The translations under genes and the position numbers were made by a program. A stretch of DNA of 58,035 bases from Candidatus Lactobacillus pullistercoris (GTDB lineage Bacteria > Bacillota > Bacilli > Lactobacillales > Lactobacillaceae): contig JAHLFT010000086.1 of NCBI GenBank assembly GCA_018883635.1, positions 1 through 58,035 of the forward strand, given 5' to 3'. This document shows positions 46,582 through 55,866 of this stretch, one piece after another. The stretch's first letter is position 1. The number at the start of each line of letters is the position of its first letter. Below the pieces are notes generated by a model, which was not told the origin of the DNA, ran no database searches, and saw only the letters and a list, made by a program, of their open reading frames with translations.

Positions 46582-48153
46582 ATGAGTATTTCTCTAAACA
46601 CTTGTATTTTGATTTTAAAGGAACATCACCTTTTAAAATCAAGCGCGGTTCAAGATACAGTCGCAACGAAAATGGACTATGTATCATATGATTCTCGCGA
46701 TATTCAAACTAATACCTTATTCTTTTGTAAAGGAGCAGGCTTTAGACCAACCTATTTATCAATGGCTAAAGACAACGGGGCTAATTGTTATGTAGCTGAG
46801 CAACCTTATCCAGAAGGTAAAGGCATGCATGCCTTAATTGTGCGGGATGTATCAAAAGCCATGGCACTCTTGTCAGCTGCATTTTTCCGCTTTCCACAAG
46901 ACGATTTATTCGTGGTAGCCTTCACTGGAACAAAGGGTAAGACGACATCGGCATACTTTTTAAAAGGGATGCTCGATCAAATGAATGGTGGACGCACCGC
47001 TTTAATTTCTAGTGTTAATGATATTGTCGGTCGTAAACCTGAAGATAGTTTTAAATCTAGCTTAACTACACCAGAAAGTTTGGATCTATTCCGTGATATG
47101 CGCCGCGCTGTTGATAACGGGATGACTCACTTGGTCATGGAAGTTTCAAGCCAAGCATATAAGAAAAATCGGGTCTTTGGTTTAACTTATGACTTAGGCT
47201 TTTTCTTAAACATTACGCCAGATCATATTGGACCAAACGAACACCCTAACTTTGCAGATTACTTACACTGCAAGTTGCAATTACTAGTTAATTCACGGAA
47301 ATGTATTATTAACGCTGAAACTGATCATTTTGATGAAGTTTATGCAGCAGCTACTACAACTACTAATCCTGATAGCATTTATCTTTTTGCCAGTGAAAAC
47401 TTTGAGAATCCAAAATTAAAGGTTCCAATTGACTTTAGATATGCATCAATTGAAACTGATATGCGCGAAACGAGCTTTAAGTTGTTCTGCGCTAGTGATA
47501 AGGCCAAAGCATTACCAATTAATGGTGATTATACTTTGCAAATGATTGGTGACTTCAATGAATCTAATGGAACAGCTGCGATTATTGGTGCTGGTATTGC
47601 TGGAATGAATTATGATCTTGCTGCTAAGGGAATTCGTCATGTAACAATTCCTGGTAGAATGCAAACAGAAATGACCAAGGAACACGGAATGGTAGTTGTT
47701 GACTACGCTCATAATAAAGCTTCAATGATGGCGTTAATGAGTTTTATGCGTAGTGAATTTGATGATCCGAAGATTATCGTTGTTGTTGGTGCACCTGGCG
47801 ACAAGGGTGTTTCTCGCCGTCCTGGCTTTAGTGAAAGTTTAACTGCATATGCAGACAAAGCCTTTTTGACTACTGATGATCCAGGCTTTGAAGATCCAAA
47901 ATCAATTGCAGAAGAAATTGATTCTGGAATCGATCATTCACGCTGTGATGTCACAATTGAACTTGACCGGGAAAAGGCAATTCACGATGCCATTAAAATG
48001 GCGGGTAAAGATGATGTTGTTTTGATCTGTGGCAAGGGTGCAGATGCATTCCAAAAGATCCGCGGTGTTAATACACCATACCCATCTGATATTGTTGTTG
48101 CTCAAAAGGTAATTGATGAATTAGAAGGGCAAAACGAACACTTTAGAAAATAA
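46582..48153 (+). CDS. murE: UDP-MurNAc-tripeptide synthetase (MurE, L-lysine type)
   Basis: MurE adds the third stem-peptide residue to UDP-MurNAc-L-Ala-D-Glu in the cytosol. The 523-residue protein has the Mur ligase ATP loop FTGTKGKTTSAYF near residue 115, VMEVSSQAYKKNR, and the C-terminal segment TTDDPGFEDP at the position that reads DNPR in diaminopimelate-adding enzymes, so an L-Lys substrate is inferred. Start: GAGGAG is seven to ten bases before ATG 46582, whereas 46543 lacks a ribosome site. The following gene is an aspartate/glutamate racemase, which fits L-Lys-D-Asp peptidoglycan. Confidence 0.92.
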   Translation: MSISLNTCILILKEHHLLKSSAVQDTVATKMDYVSYDSRDIQTNTLFFCKGAGFRPTYLSMAKDNGANCYVAEQPYPEGKGMHALIVRDVSKAMALLSAAFFRFPQDDLFVVAFTGTKGKTTSAYFLKGMLDQMNGGRTALISSVNDIVGRKPEDSFKSSLTTPESLDLFRDMRRAVDNGMTHLVMEVSSQAYKKNRVFGLTYDLGFFLNITPDHIGPNEHPNFADYLHCKLQLLVNSRKCIINAETDHFDEVYAAATTTTNPDSIYLFASENFENPKLKVPIDFRYASIETDMRETSFKLFCASDKAKALPINGDYTLQMIGDFNESNGTAAIIGAGIAGMNYDLAAKGIRHVTIPGRMQTEMTKEHGMVVVDYAHNKASMMALMSFMRSEFDDPKIIVVVGAPGDKGVSRRPGFSESLTAYADKAFLTTDDPGFEDPKSIAEEIDSGIDHSRCDVTIELDREKAIHDAIKMAGKDDVVLICGKGADAFQKIRGVNTPYPSDIVVAQKVIDELEGQNEHFRK

Positions 48154-48164
48154 GAGTGAGATTT

Positions 48165-48911
48165 ATGAAACACTTTTTTAGTATTATTGGCGGTATGGGA
48201 ACGATTGCTACCGAAAGTTATGTGCGGTTAATCAATCACCGAGTAAAAATTAGTAAAGATCAAGATTATCTGAATTATATTTTGGTGAATGATGCGCAAG
48301 TTCCTGATCGGACTGCCTATATTAAAGATCATAGTCAACCTAACTTTTTCCATGATTTAAAGGATGACGTTGAAGGACAAGATAAATTAGGAACGGATTT
48401 CTTCGTCATGCCATGTAACACTGCCCATTATTTTTATGATGATTTGGCAGCTTTGACTGATAAGCCCTTCTTGCATATGATGCGGATTGCTGTTCATAAT
48501 TTTGTCGAAAAGTACCCTGATGAAAAGAAGATTGGCCTCATTGCAACTGAAGGTTCAATTTATGATCATCTCTATGCCGATGAAATTCACAAGGTTGGCC
48601 GCAAAGTTGAATTAGGTGGACCAGAAATTCAGCCAATGGTTAATGAATTAATCTATTCTGATATTAAAGAAAAAGGTATAGTTGATCATGATTTGTATCA
48701 CAAAATTTTGAAGACAATGCATGATAAGTATGATTGTAATGTCATTTTATTGGGCTGTACTGAATTATCTTTAGCTCAAGAAAAAGCACCTGATCATCCT
48801 TATCACGTGATCGATCCGCAATCAATCATTGCCGACGTTTCGATTGAGGTAGCACTTAAAATTCGGAATGGGATGTCTCCAGAAGAGGCTTGCAAGAAGT
48901 ATTTGTATTAA
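48165..48911 (+). CDS. racD: Aspartate/glutamate racemase (probable aspartate racemase)
   Basis: The 248-residue protein belongs to the Asp/Glu/hydantoin racemase superfamily: IIGGMGTIATESYVRL at the N-terminus, first catalytic Cys in MPCNTAHYF, second in LLGCTELSLA, and substrate segment IDPQSI. The GGMGP/GGMGT start and spacing fit aspartate racemase rather than MurI. D-aspartate is the cross-bridge residue in acidophilus-group lactobacilli, so the link with murE, which ends 11 bases upstream, is meaningful. A GTG at 48156 is an alternative start; the ribosome site is weak in either case, suggesting coupling. Confidence 0.85.
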   Translation: MKHFFSIIGGMGTIATESYVRLINHRVKISKDQDYLNYILVNDAQVPDRTAYIKDHSQPNFFHDLKDDVEGQDKLGTDFFVMPCNTAHYFYDDLAALTDKPFLHMMRIAVHNFVEKYPDEKKIGLIATEGSIYDHLYADEIHKVGRKVELGGPEIQPMVNELIYSDIKEKGIVDHDLYHKILKTMHDKYDCNVILLGCTELSLAQEKAPDHPYHVIDPQSIIADVSIEVALKIRNGMSPEEACKKYLY

Positions 48912-48932
48912 TTTTAAAATAATAAAAATGAA

Positions 48933-48977
48933 TAAAAGCAATAATGTGCTCAAAAAGCCATCATTGCTTTTTTTATA
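48933..48977 (+). terminator. Intrinsic terminator after murE-racD
   Basis: AAAGCAAT.ATG / CAT.ATTGCTTTTTTT hairpin with a loop of about 13 bases. Confidence 0.75.
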
Positions 48978-49033
48978 TATTTATTGATATGCTAGTGGTT
49001 AGTAATTTGATTAAGTAAGGAAAGGAGCATTAT

Positions 49034-50251
49034 ATGAAATTAAAACATGGGCAAAATTCGCAAGATGAAATCAAATTAATTTGGTTAATTGTAGGTCAGC
49101 TTGCAACTTGGATCGGAGCAAGTTTTATTTGGCCCTTGACGTCAGTTTATTTGAATAAAGAGCTACATATTAGTCTTTCAATTATTGGGGTTGTGTTGTT
49201 CTGCAATTGTGTGGGCACTATTTTGGGTTCCATTCTTGCAGGCCACTACTACGACCGGCATAATCCATATCCTTTGATTCTTTGGGGTGTAGGATTAGAT
49301 GCTCTTGTTTTATTTTTGATGGCTGCTTTTCACGGCTGGCCTGAATACTGGATTTGGTTGACAATTACCGGCTTTCTAGGTGGTTGGAATGGTACTCTTA
49401 TTAACTCACTTGCAACTAGTTTAAAGCGTTATCCGGGTCGCTACGTTTTTAATGTTTTGTATTTCTCTCAAAATTTAGGTGTGGTTACGGGAACGTTAAT
49501 CGTCGGCTATTTATATGATTATTCCGTTACGCTTTTATTTGTGATTGCAGCACTTTTATTCGTGATTGCCTTTGTCAACGCTGTCTTTAATTATCGGCCA
49601 ATTATTAAATTCCACCAAGAACGAGTTGAAAACAAGCAAAGTGGCAATAACCAGAAGATTATTCCAATGCCGAAACGTAACTTTATTTTGACCATGGCCT
49701 TTTTTACCACTTTGGCTGTTACTTGGCTGATGTACATGAACTGGGAATCCAACTTATCAGTCTATATGGTTTCACTCGGCATTCCATTTCATATGTACAG
49801 CTTACTCTGGACGCTCAACGCCAGTATCATTGTTATCATGCAAGGAATTTTGGCGCGCTTTCCGCGGATGTTTAAAACACTATTTCATCAAATCATCTTT
49901 GGTATTTTTATGTTTGCAATCTCATTTATTACTTTAGTTTTTGCCAAAGATTTCACGCACTTCGCTTTATCGATGATCATTTTAACTTTAGGTGAAGCAA
50001 CAGCCTTTCCAGCTATTCCGGCTTTTGTTAATGATCTTTCGCCAAGTACCAGTAAAGGTAAGTATCAAGGTGCCACGATGGTTGCTTCCGGTATTGGACG
50101 GGCATTTGGGCCCTTGTTTGGTGGTCTTGTAATTGATAAAGCGGGTTATATTCCATTTTTCTGGGTAGCTTCGATTTTAATTGCGCTGATGATTGTCGTT
50201 ATGATTCCTCTTTATCTTAAGTTACATCAGAAATTAACTTTGTATAAGTAG
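49034..50251 (+). CDS. MFS transporter
   Basis: A 405-residue permease with twelve hydrophobic segments. The motif A loop reads AGHYYDRHNPYP, a weakened version of GxxxDRxGRK; helix 5 has QNLGVVTGTLIVGYLYD. The general look is that of the MDR/YfkF-like DHA1 exporters common in lactobacilli. AAAGGAG precedes the ATG by seven bases. It stands alone between two terminated units; substrate unknown. Confidence 0.85.
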   Translation: MKLKHGQNSQDEIKLIWLIVGQLATWIGASFIWPLTSVYLNKELHISLSIIGVVLFCNCVGTILGSILAGHYYDRHNPYPLILWGVGLDALVLFLMAAFHGWPEYWIWLTITGFLGGWNGTLINSLATSLKRYPGRYVFNVLYFSQNLGVVTGTLIVGYLYDYSVTLLFVIAALLFVIAFVNAVFNYRPIIKFHQERVENKQSGNNQKIIPMPKRNFILTMAFFTTLAVTWLMYMNWESNLSVYMVSLGIPFHMYSLLWTLNASIIVIMQGILARFPRMFKTLFHQIIFGIFMFAISFITLVFAKDFTHFALSMIILTLGEATAFPAIPAFVNDLSPSTSKGKYQGATMVASGIGRAFGPLFGGLVIDKAGYIPFFWVASILIALMIVVMIPLYLKLHQKLTLYK

Positions 50252-50329
50252 GTATCTTCAAAGCTAAAATTAGAATAAAATGATATAATTAAGTATATTT
50301 AATTTTTGAATAAGGGAGGAAATTCCTTG

Positions 50330-52279
50330 ATGAATAAAGAAATGGCAGTTCGCGGTGGCAGTGGCAATATTTTAGAAGCTAAAGTTGGCACGCGTCCGCA
50401 AGATAATTTATATTTAGCAGTCAATTCTGAATGGCTTGAAAAAGCAAAGATTCCTTCAGATCGTTCACGAATTGCATCTTTTGATAAGATTGATTTAACG
50501 ATTGAAAAGAATTTGATGAAGGACTTTGCGGATTTTGCAGATGGCAAAAAAGAGATGCCAAATGTTCCCAATTTTGACAAAGCGGTGGAACTTTACAAAA
50601 TTGCGCGTGATTTTAATAAGCGTAATCGTGAAGGCGCAGAGCCAATTAAGGCTGATTTGGCAACTTTAGAAAATATCCGTGATTTTGATGATTGGGTACT
50701 TAAAGCAGCTGATATTGATAAAATTGCGGGCGTTCCATTCGGCTTTTATGTTGATGCGGATATGAAGAATACTAAAGTTAATGCGCTTCATTTTGCAGGT
50801 CCAGGAACTTTCCTACCAGATACGACAACTTATCAGACTGATTCCGCAAGTCAATTGCTTGATACTTTGAAAAAGCAATCAGTTAAACTTCTTACAATGG
50901 CTGGCGTGGATAAGGATCAGGCTGAGAAATATGCGGATTTGGCAATTAAATACGATGCCAAAATTGCTAAAGTAGTCAAATCCACTGAGGAATGGGCAGA
51001 TTATCCTGCTACCTATAATCCAATGTCAGTGACTGATTTTGAAAATAAGATTACAGCATTTAAGATGGATTACTTCTTAAAAGAAAAGCTAGATGAAGTT
51101 CCAGAGCGAGTAATTATAACTGAGCCACGTTTTCTTGATCACTTTGATGATTTGATTAATAAGGACAACTTCGAAGAGATTAAGGCTTGGATGATTGTTA
51201 ACTTTATCAATAATAATGCTAGTTTACTTTCACAAGATTTCCGTGAAGCTGCATTTCCTTTTAAGCAAGCACTTTCTGGTCAGCCTGAATTATCTATGGG
51301 TGAAAAGCAGGCATATAATTTAGTCGACAGTACATTTAGCGAAGTAGTCGGTGTTTACTATGGCCGGAAGTATTTTGGTGAAGATGCTAAAAAAGATGTT
51401 TTGGACATGATTCACCGCATGCTTGATGTTTATGAAAAACGCATTAATGACAATACTTGGCTTTCTGAAGCAACGAAGAAGAAGGCAATTGTAAAGTTGC
51501 GGGCTTTGATCTTGAAAGTGGGTTATCCTGACAAGATCGAAGAAATTTATGATCGACTAAAGGTAATTCCAGCAAGCGAAGGTGGCAGTTTGTATTCAAA
51601 TGAACGTGCTGCTCGTCTTCAGCGGGAAAAATACATGTTTGAAAAATTACATAAGCCAGTTGATCGCACAGTATGGCTGATGGCAGGTAATTTAGTAAAT
51701 GCATGTTATGATCCGCAGAGAAACGATTTGACCTTCCCAGCTGCAATTTTACAAGCACCATTTTATGATATTAAGCAAACACGTGCCCAAAACTTTGGTG
51801 GTATCGGAACTGTAATTGCCCATGAAGTTTCTCACGCTTTTGATAATAATGGTGCGCAGTTTGACGAATTCGGTAATATGGTAAATTGGTGGACCGATGA
51901 AGATTACGCTGAATTTAAGAAGCGGACACAAGCAGAAATCGATTTATTTGATGGTATTCAATATGGTCCAGTTAAATTAAATGGTAAGCAAATTGTGAGT
52001 GAAAACATTGCTGATCAAGGAGGCTTAACGGCTGCGGTTGAAGCAGCTAAGTCTGAAGGCGACGATATGAAGGAATTGTTCGAAAACTTTGCTCGTGTTT
52101 GGGCTAATAAGCAACTTGAGGCGTCAATTAAAACACAGGTATCAATTGATGTTCACGCTCCGGGTCCTGAACGTGCTAATGTTCAATCACAATGCCAAGA
52201 AGAATTTTATAAGGCATTTGATGTTAAAGAGGGCGACGGTATGTGGCTCGATCCAGATAAGCGTGTGACAATTTGGTAG
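50330..52279 (+). CDS. pepO: Endopeptidase O (M13 zinc metallopeptidase)
   Basis: PepO is a cytosolic oligopeptidase of the neprilysin family that cuts peptides of roughly 5-30 residues. The 649-residue protein has the typical PRPQDNLYLAVN-like start (here RPQDNLYLAVNSEWL), NVVNA-equivalent LVNACYDPQRN, the zinc site HEVSH near residue 496, the third ligand Glu in ENIADQGG, and the closing W motif. No signal peptide is present, as in other lactobacillar PepO. AGGGAGGAA lies upstream; ATG 50330 is chosen, with TTG 50327 possible. Confidence 0.93.
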   Translation: MNKEMAVRGGSGNILEAKVGTRPQDNLYLAVNSEWLEKAKIPSDRSRIASFDKIDLTIEKNLMKDFADFADGKKEMPNVPNFDKAVELYKIARDFNKRNREGAEPIKADLATLENIRDFDDWVLKAADIDKIAGVPFGFYVDADMKNTKVNALHFAGPGTFLPDTTTYQTDSASQLLDTLKKQSVKLLTMAGVDKDQAEKYADLAIKYDAKIAKVVKSTEEWADYPATYNPMSVTDFENKITAFKMDYFLKEKLDEVPERVIITEPRFLDHFDDLINKDNFEEIKAWMIVNFINNNASLLSQDFREAAFPFKQALSGQPELSMGEKQAYNLVDSTFSEVVGVYYGRKYFGEDAKKDVLDMIHRMLDVYEKRINDNTWLSEATKKKAIVKLRALILKVGYPDKIEEIYDRLKVIPASEGGSLYSNERAARLQREKYMFEKLHKPVDRTVWLMAGNLVNACYDPQRNDLTFPAAILQAPFYDIKQTRAQNFGGIGTVIAHEVSHAFDNNGAQFDEFGNMVNWWTDEDYAEFKKRTQAEIDLFDGIQYGPVKLNGKQIVSENIADQGGLTAAVEAAKSEGDDMKELFENFARVWANKQLEASIKTQVSIDVHAPGPERANVQSQCQEEFYKAFDVKEGDGMWLDPDKRVTIW

Positions 52280-52310
52280 ATGAAAATTAAAAAGATATTT
52301 TTTAGCAGGA

Positions 52311-52337
52311 ATGACAAAAATTCCTGCTTTTTTTCGT
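52311..52337 (+). terminator. Intrinsic terminator after pepO
   Basis: AGCAGGAAT GACAAAA ATTCCTGCTTTTTTT. Confidence 0.9.
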
Positions 52338-52388
52338 ACTTAATAAGAGAGGGGGTAACCGCTTCAAAAATAATTAAGGAGGATTTTT

Positions 52389-53204
52389 ATGGCTAAAAAG
52401 CCAAAGATTAGTGATTTATTGGGCATTACGGATGATCAAATGTTTCAAAATGTGATGAAAGATCCGGTGAATTGTCGAAATCTGCTTCATGAGATCTTGC
52501 CCAAGTTAGATATTGATGAAATCGAGGTTCATCCGCAGGAGCGAATATCGGTGGATGGTGTGGAAAAGGTATCAATTCTCGATATTTGGGTAAAGGATAA
52601 AAAAGGACGGCTGTATGATATTGAAATGCAGGTATCTGACAAAAAGGGATTAGATAGTCGAGAGCGTTATTATCTTTATAAGTTGATGGAGGACTATTTA
52701 CTCAAGGGCGAAGATTATCCGCGCTTGCCGCCAGCTTATGTGATATTTTTATTGCCGTTTGATCCAAAAGATCGGGGATATAAGGAATATGATTTTTTAT
52801 ATTTGTGCCGTCAAAATCCGGAGATAAAACGTGATGATGGTTCACAAATAATTTATCTTAATAGTAAAGCTAAGACTGGGAAAATTAATCCAGGTTTAGA
52901 AGATTTTTTGAAGCTGATGAACGGTGAAAAGACGTCGAATGGTCAGTTTATTACAAGAATAAAAGATACGATGCAGATATATCGAAAGACTAAGGAATGG
53001 AGCAAGCTTGCGATGAACACTGAAGAATTGATAAAAATGACGAAGGCAGAAGCTAAGCAAGAAGAAATAAAATGCATGAAAAAGACGCTAAGTAGATATC
53101 GCTTTCTTCAAGTACCAGAAGCCACAATTAAGCAATATCTAGAAGAAGATTATGGTGATAGCTTTTCAAAAGAAGAAATAGAGAAGATCATGAAAGAAGT
53201 TTAG
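52389..53204 (+). CDS. Rpn-family PD-(D/E)XK nuclease
   Basis: A 271-residue protein of the Rpn/transposase_31-like (PDDEXK_2) group. The nuclease core is visible as ILDIWVKDKKGRLYDIEMQVS around residues 60-83, with the Asp and the ExQ pair. It is followed by RERYYLYKLMEDY and a charged helical tail. Rpn proteins promote RecA-independent recombination by DNA cleavage. TAAGGAGG before the ATG is strong. A decayed second member of the family lies beyond kup at 55502-55806. Confidence 0.88.
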   Translation: MAKKPKISDLLGITDDQMFQNVMKDPVNCRNLLHEILPKLDIDEIEVHPQERISVDGVEKVSILDIWVKDKKGRLYDIEMQVSDKKGLDSRERYYLYKLMEDYLLKGEDYPRLPPAYVIFLLPFDPKDRGYKEYDFLYLCRQNPEIKRDDGSQIIYLNSKAKTGKINPGLEDFLKLMNGEKTSNGQFITRIKDTMQIYRKTKEWSKLAMNTEELIKMTKAEAKQEEIKCMKKTLSRYRFLQVPEATIKQYLEEDYGDSFSKEEIEKIMKEV

Positions 53205-53206
53205 CC

Positions 53207-53242
53207 AAACAAAAAAAGCAACCTCGCGGTTGCTTTTTTATT
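53207..53242. terminator. Bidirectional intrinsic terminator
   Basis: AAAAAAGCAACC TCGC GGTTGCTTTTTT, between the Rpn gene and the convergent kup. Confidence 0.95.
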
Positions 53243-55270
53243 TTACTTTAAATTTGAATAATCTTTAGGTGCCACTCGTTTAATATATGACGGATTTGGC
53301 CGTCCTAAGATCAATGGCACGCGTTCAACAACAGTATCGGCGTATTCTAAGCCAAACCAAGAAGCAGGGTTAGAGGACAAGTTTTGAAGCCATACCCGAG
53401 CTTCCACCATCCATTTTTCCCAACCTGTTAATTGTGTTTGTGGTGAGATTACATCATTTACGATAACGAATGAGAAGTCACCAACGTCTCGACCTGGAGT
53501 AGTTGTGTAATTTTGTGGCTGTGGTTCGATCGTACCATCAGCGATCAAGTCATGCACAATTTGCCGTAAGTAGACATTCACACTAGTTTGTTTCTTAAAT
53601 CCTAAGAATAGCTGGACGTTGATCACATTCTTAGTTCCATATGTGTTAACGGCGTATTCAGCAGTAAATGGCTCGTTAGTAACGTTAACAGTAACAAACC
53701 AATATGCTTTCGCACGTTTTGGCCGCTTATCTAAAATTGAGTACAAGATTTCACGTTTAATAAACTTGTTGTACTTAACTTTAGCCATGTAAACAACATT
53801 AGTTGCATATGTTGGGTAATCTTCATCGTGACTCAAGTTAGTAAGCATGTCAGTGTATTCGTCTAACCGAACGTAAGCATTTCTTGATTCACGCTTATCA
53901 CGGATCTTATTACCGTAGAACCAAACATACATGATGGCGAGGATAAAACCAGTGATTAATAATGAAACGTAACCACCGTGAGTGAATTTACTCAAACTTG
54001 AGGCCATGAACATAATGTTTAAAAAGCCGAAGAAGATTAAGAAAATCCAATCCCAGAATCCTTGGTGAATATTTTTGGCTTTCATTCTCAACCATTCAAA
54101 GAGCATGATCGTTGTCATCAGCATGGAGATTGTAATGGAAAGACCATAGGCTGCTTCCATGTGAGCTGAAGTTTGGAAATATAAAACTAGAGCGATGGTA
54201 GCGATACAGATCATCTTGTTAACTGAAGGAATATAGATCTGACCTTTTTGGTTAGATGGATAAATAATATTCATTCTCGGCAGGAATTTCAAACCACTGG
54301 CTTCAGCTACTAAAGTAAAGGAACCGGTGATTAAAGCCTGTGAAGCAATAACTGCGGCGATGGTAGCTAAAACAATGGCTGCCAAACGAATATTGGAAGG
54401 AATAATTTCAAAGAAAGGATTGAAATCACCATTACCAGCTTGGTAGTTAGGGTTTTGTAAAATCCAAACCCCTTGACCAAAGTAATTAAGAGCAAGGCAA
54501 ACAAAAACATATGGCCATGAACCAATAATGTTACCTTTGCCGACGTGACCAACATCTGAGTATAGAGCTTCGGCACCAGTGGTTGCCAAGAAGATTGATC
54601 CTAAGATGAAAATCCCGGCTTTGTTATATGGACTAACCAGCAATTCAATTGCGTAAACTGGGTTGATTGCTTTCAGGATTGAAAGATCTCCCATCATGTT
54701 GATTGCACCGACAACTCCTAGGAAGGTGAACCAAATAAACATGATCGGGCCAAAGGCTTTACCGATGATACTGGTTCCCATTCTTTGAATCATGAAAAGC
54801 AGGAATAAAATAATGACGGTAATCGCAATAACAGTTGATTGCGTATTAACGGGGATGTTGCCGGCACCAAATTCCATGCCTTTAAGCCCCTCAATCGCGG
54901 TTGTAACCGTAACAGCAGGTGTTAATGTACCATCAGCAAGGATAGCCGCCCCACCAATCAGAGCGGGTAATACAAGCCATTTCGCGCGCTTTCTAATTAA
55001 AGCATATAGGGCAAAGATACCACCTTCGCCGTGGTTGGTTGCTTTTAAGGCAATGATCACGGTTTGCAGTGTGGTGAGAAGAGTAACAGTCCATAAAACT
55101 AGTGAAATTGAACCGATGATGAAATCGCGGTTAACATTTGCGATTCCGCCGTTACCGGCAACGATAGATTTCATAACGTAGAGTGGACTGGTACCGATAT
55201 CACCGTACACGATACCAATAGCGATCAGAAGACCGGCCGCTGTTGTACGTTCTTTAATATTCTTAGTCAT
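53243..55270 (-). CDS. kup: Kup-type potassium uptake protein
   Basis: Kup takes up K+ with protons. The 675-residue protein has the family's opening GIVYGDIGTSPLYVMKSI near residue 20, NHGEGGIFALYALI, LADGTLTPAVTV and ILATTGAEALYSDVGHVG-like segments, twelve membrane segments to about residue 440, and a roughly 230-residue cytoplasmic domain. AAGGAAG precedes the ATG by nine bases. Gram-positive Kup proteins are often inhibited by c-di-AMP. The 5' leader contains a terminator-like hairpin with a possible alternative pairing, so transcription may also be controlled. Confidence 0.94.
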   Translation of the reverse strand: MTKNIKERTTAAGLLIAIGIVYGDIGTSPLYVMKSIVAGNGGIANVNRDFIIGSISLVLWTVTLLTTLQTVIIALKATNHGEGGIFALYALIRKRAKWLVLPALIGGAAILADGTLTPAVTVTTAIEGLKGMEFGAGNIPVNTQSTVIAITVIILFLLFMIQRMGTSIIGKAFGPIMFIWFTFLGVVGAINMMGDLSILKAINPVYAIELLVSPYNKAGIFILGSIFLATTGAEALYSDVGHVGKGNIIGSWPYVFVCLALNYFGQGVWILQNPNYQAGNGDFNPFFEIIPSNIRLAAIVLATIAAVIASQALITGSFTLVAEASGLKFLPRMNIIYPSNQKGQIYIPSVNKMICIATIALVLYFQTSAHMEAAYGLSITISMLMTTIMLFEWLRMKAKNIHQGFWDWIFLIFFGFLNIMFMASSLSKFTHGGYVSLLITGFILAIMYVWFYGNKIRDKRESRNAYVRLDEYTDMLTNLSHDEDYPTYATNVVYMAKVKYNKFIKREILYSILDKRPKRAKAYWFVTVNVTNEPFTAEYAVNTYGTKNVINVQLFLGFKKQTSVNVYLRQIVHDLIADGTIEPQPQNYTTTPGRDVGDFSFVIVNDVISPQTQLTGWEKWMVEARVWLQNLSSNPASWFGLEYADTVVERVPLILGRPNPSYIKRVAPKDYSNLK

Positions 55271-55307
55271 ATTAGTACTTCCTTACGAAAATAGTGATCG
55301 TATTATG

Positions 55308-55400
55308 AAAAAAAGAATGCCAGGAGACATTCTTCAAAACATATCTATTTTCGTCCATTTGAGTGTAGGAATCAACCCTTAAATTATTAAGATTTGAAGA
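55308..55400 (-). promoter_or_regulatory. kup leader with terminator and competing antiterminator pairing
   Basis: On the minus strand, 38 bases before kup, AAGAATG (55334-55328) pairs with CATTCTT (55319-55313) over an 8-base loop and is followed by a T-run, a normal intrinsic terminator. Upstream, TCTTCAAA (55400-55393) is complementary to TTTGAAGA (55338-55331), and this pairing would take four bases of the terminator stem. The two folds exclude each other. The roughly 54 bases between the arms could be a sensor. No known riboswitch class was recognised. Confidence 0.45.
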
Positions 55401-55501
55401 GCAGAAAAAAGTTAGGTAATAAATTTTCGTGAAAAACTGAATTTTTTACGTATTTAAGTTATGGATGTTTTAATTCTTATGCAAAAAAATAGAAAGGAAA
55501 A

Positions 55502-55806
55502 GTTCACGCACAAAAAGAAGTTAATGCGCACTATTTAGGAAAGAATGTCCGCTTTGATTTATGGGCATACGATAGTAAGAGGCGAAGATATGATATCGAG
55601 ATGCAGGTGAGGGATGAACATAATCTTGGCTTGCGTAGTCGATATTATCAGTCAAAACTTAACGGTATGATGCAAATATTGATTCAGCTAAAAATGCAAT
55701 TGAAAATTTGCGTGAAATGAAAATTTAAAATGTGGAGATTAAAGATTTTGTGAAGAAAACATATCCCAAAATCCTGCCCGAAGATCTTGATCGAATTTAT
55801 AAGTAA
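55502..55806 (+). pseudogene. Remnant of a second Rpn-family nuclease
   Basis: Without a start codon, the frame from 55502 reads VHAQKEVNAHYLGKNVRF, then DLWAYDSKRRRYDIEMQ, the same nuclease core as at 52389-53204 (DIEMQ shared), and RSRYYQSKL. The frame is then lost, and a last piece in another frame (IKDFVKKTYPKILPEDLDRIYK, stop at 55804-55806) looks like the family's C-terminal tail. Both the N-terminal quarter and the middle are missing. Confidence 0.75.
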
Positions 55807-55828
55807 TGCGGGTTAGATTAACCAAAAT

Positions 55829-55861
55829 AAAAAAGCGGTCCAAACGGACCGCTTTTTTGCT
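55829..55861. terminator. Bidirectional intrinsic terminator
   Basis: AAAAGCGGTCC AAAC GGACCGCTTTTTT, facing the acidic hypothetical gene on the minus strand. Confidence 0.92.
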
Positions 55862-55866
55862 TGCAA

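Noticed and set aside
51444..51761. Antisense reading frames inside pepO and other large genes
   Set aside because: They lack ribosome sites and recognisable protein patterns and lie fully inside strongly coding genes, so they are shadows.
55393..55440. c-di-AMP (ydaO) riboswitch before kup
   Set aside because: The region between the competing arms is far shorter than the c-di-AMP aptamer and I could not find its conserved strings.
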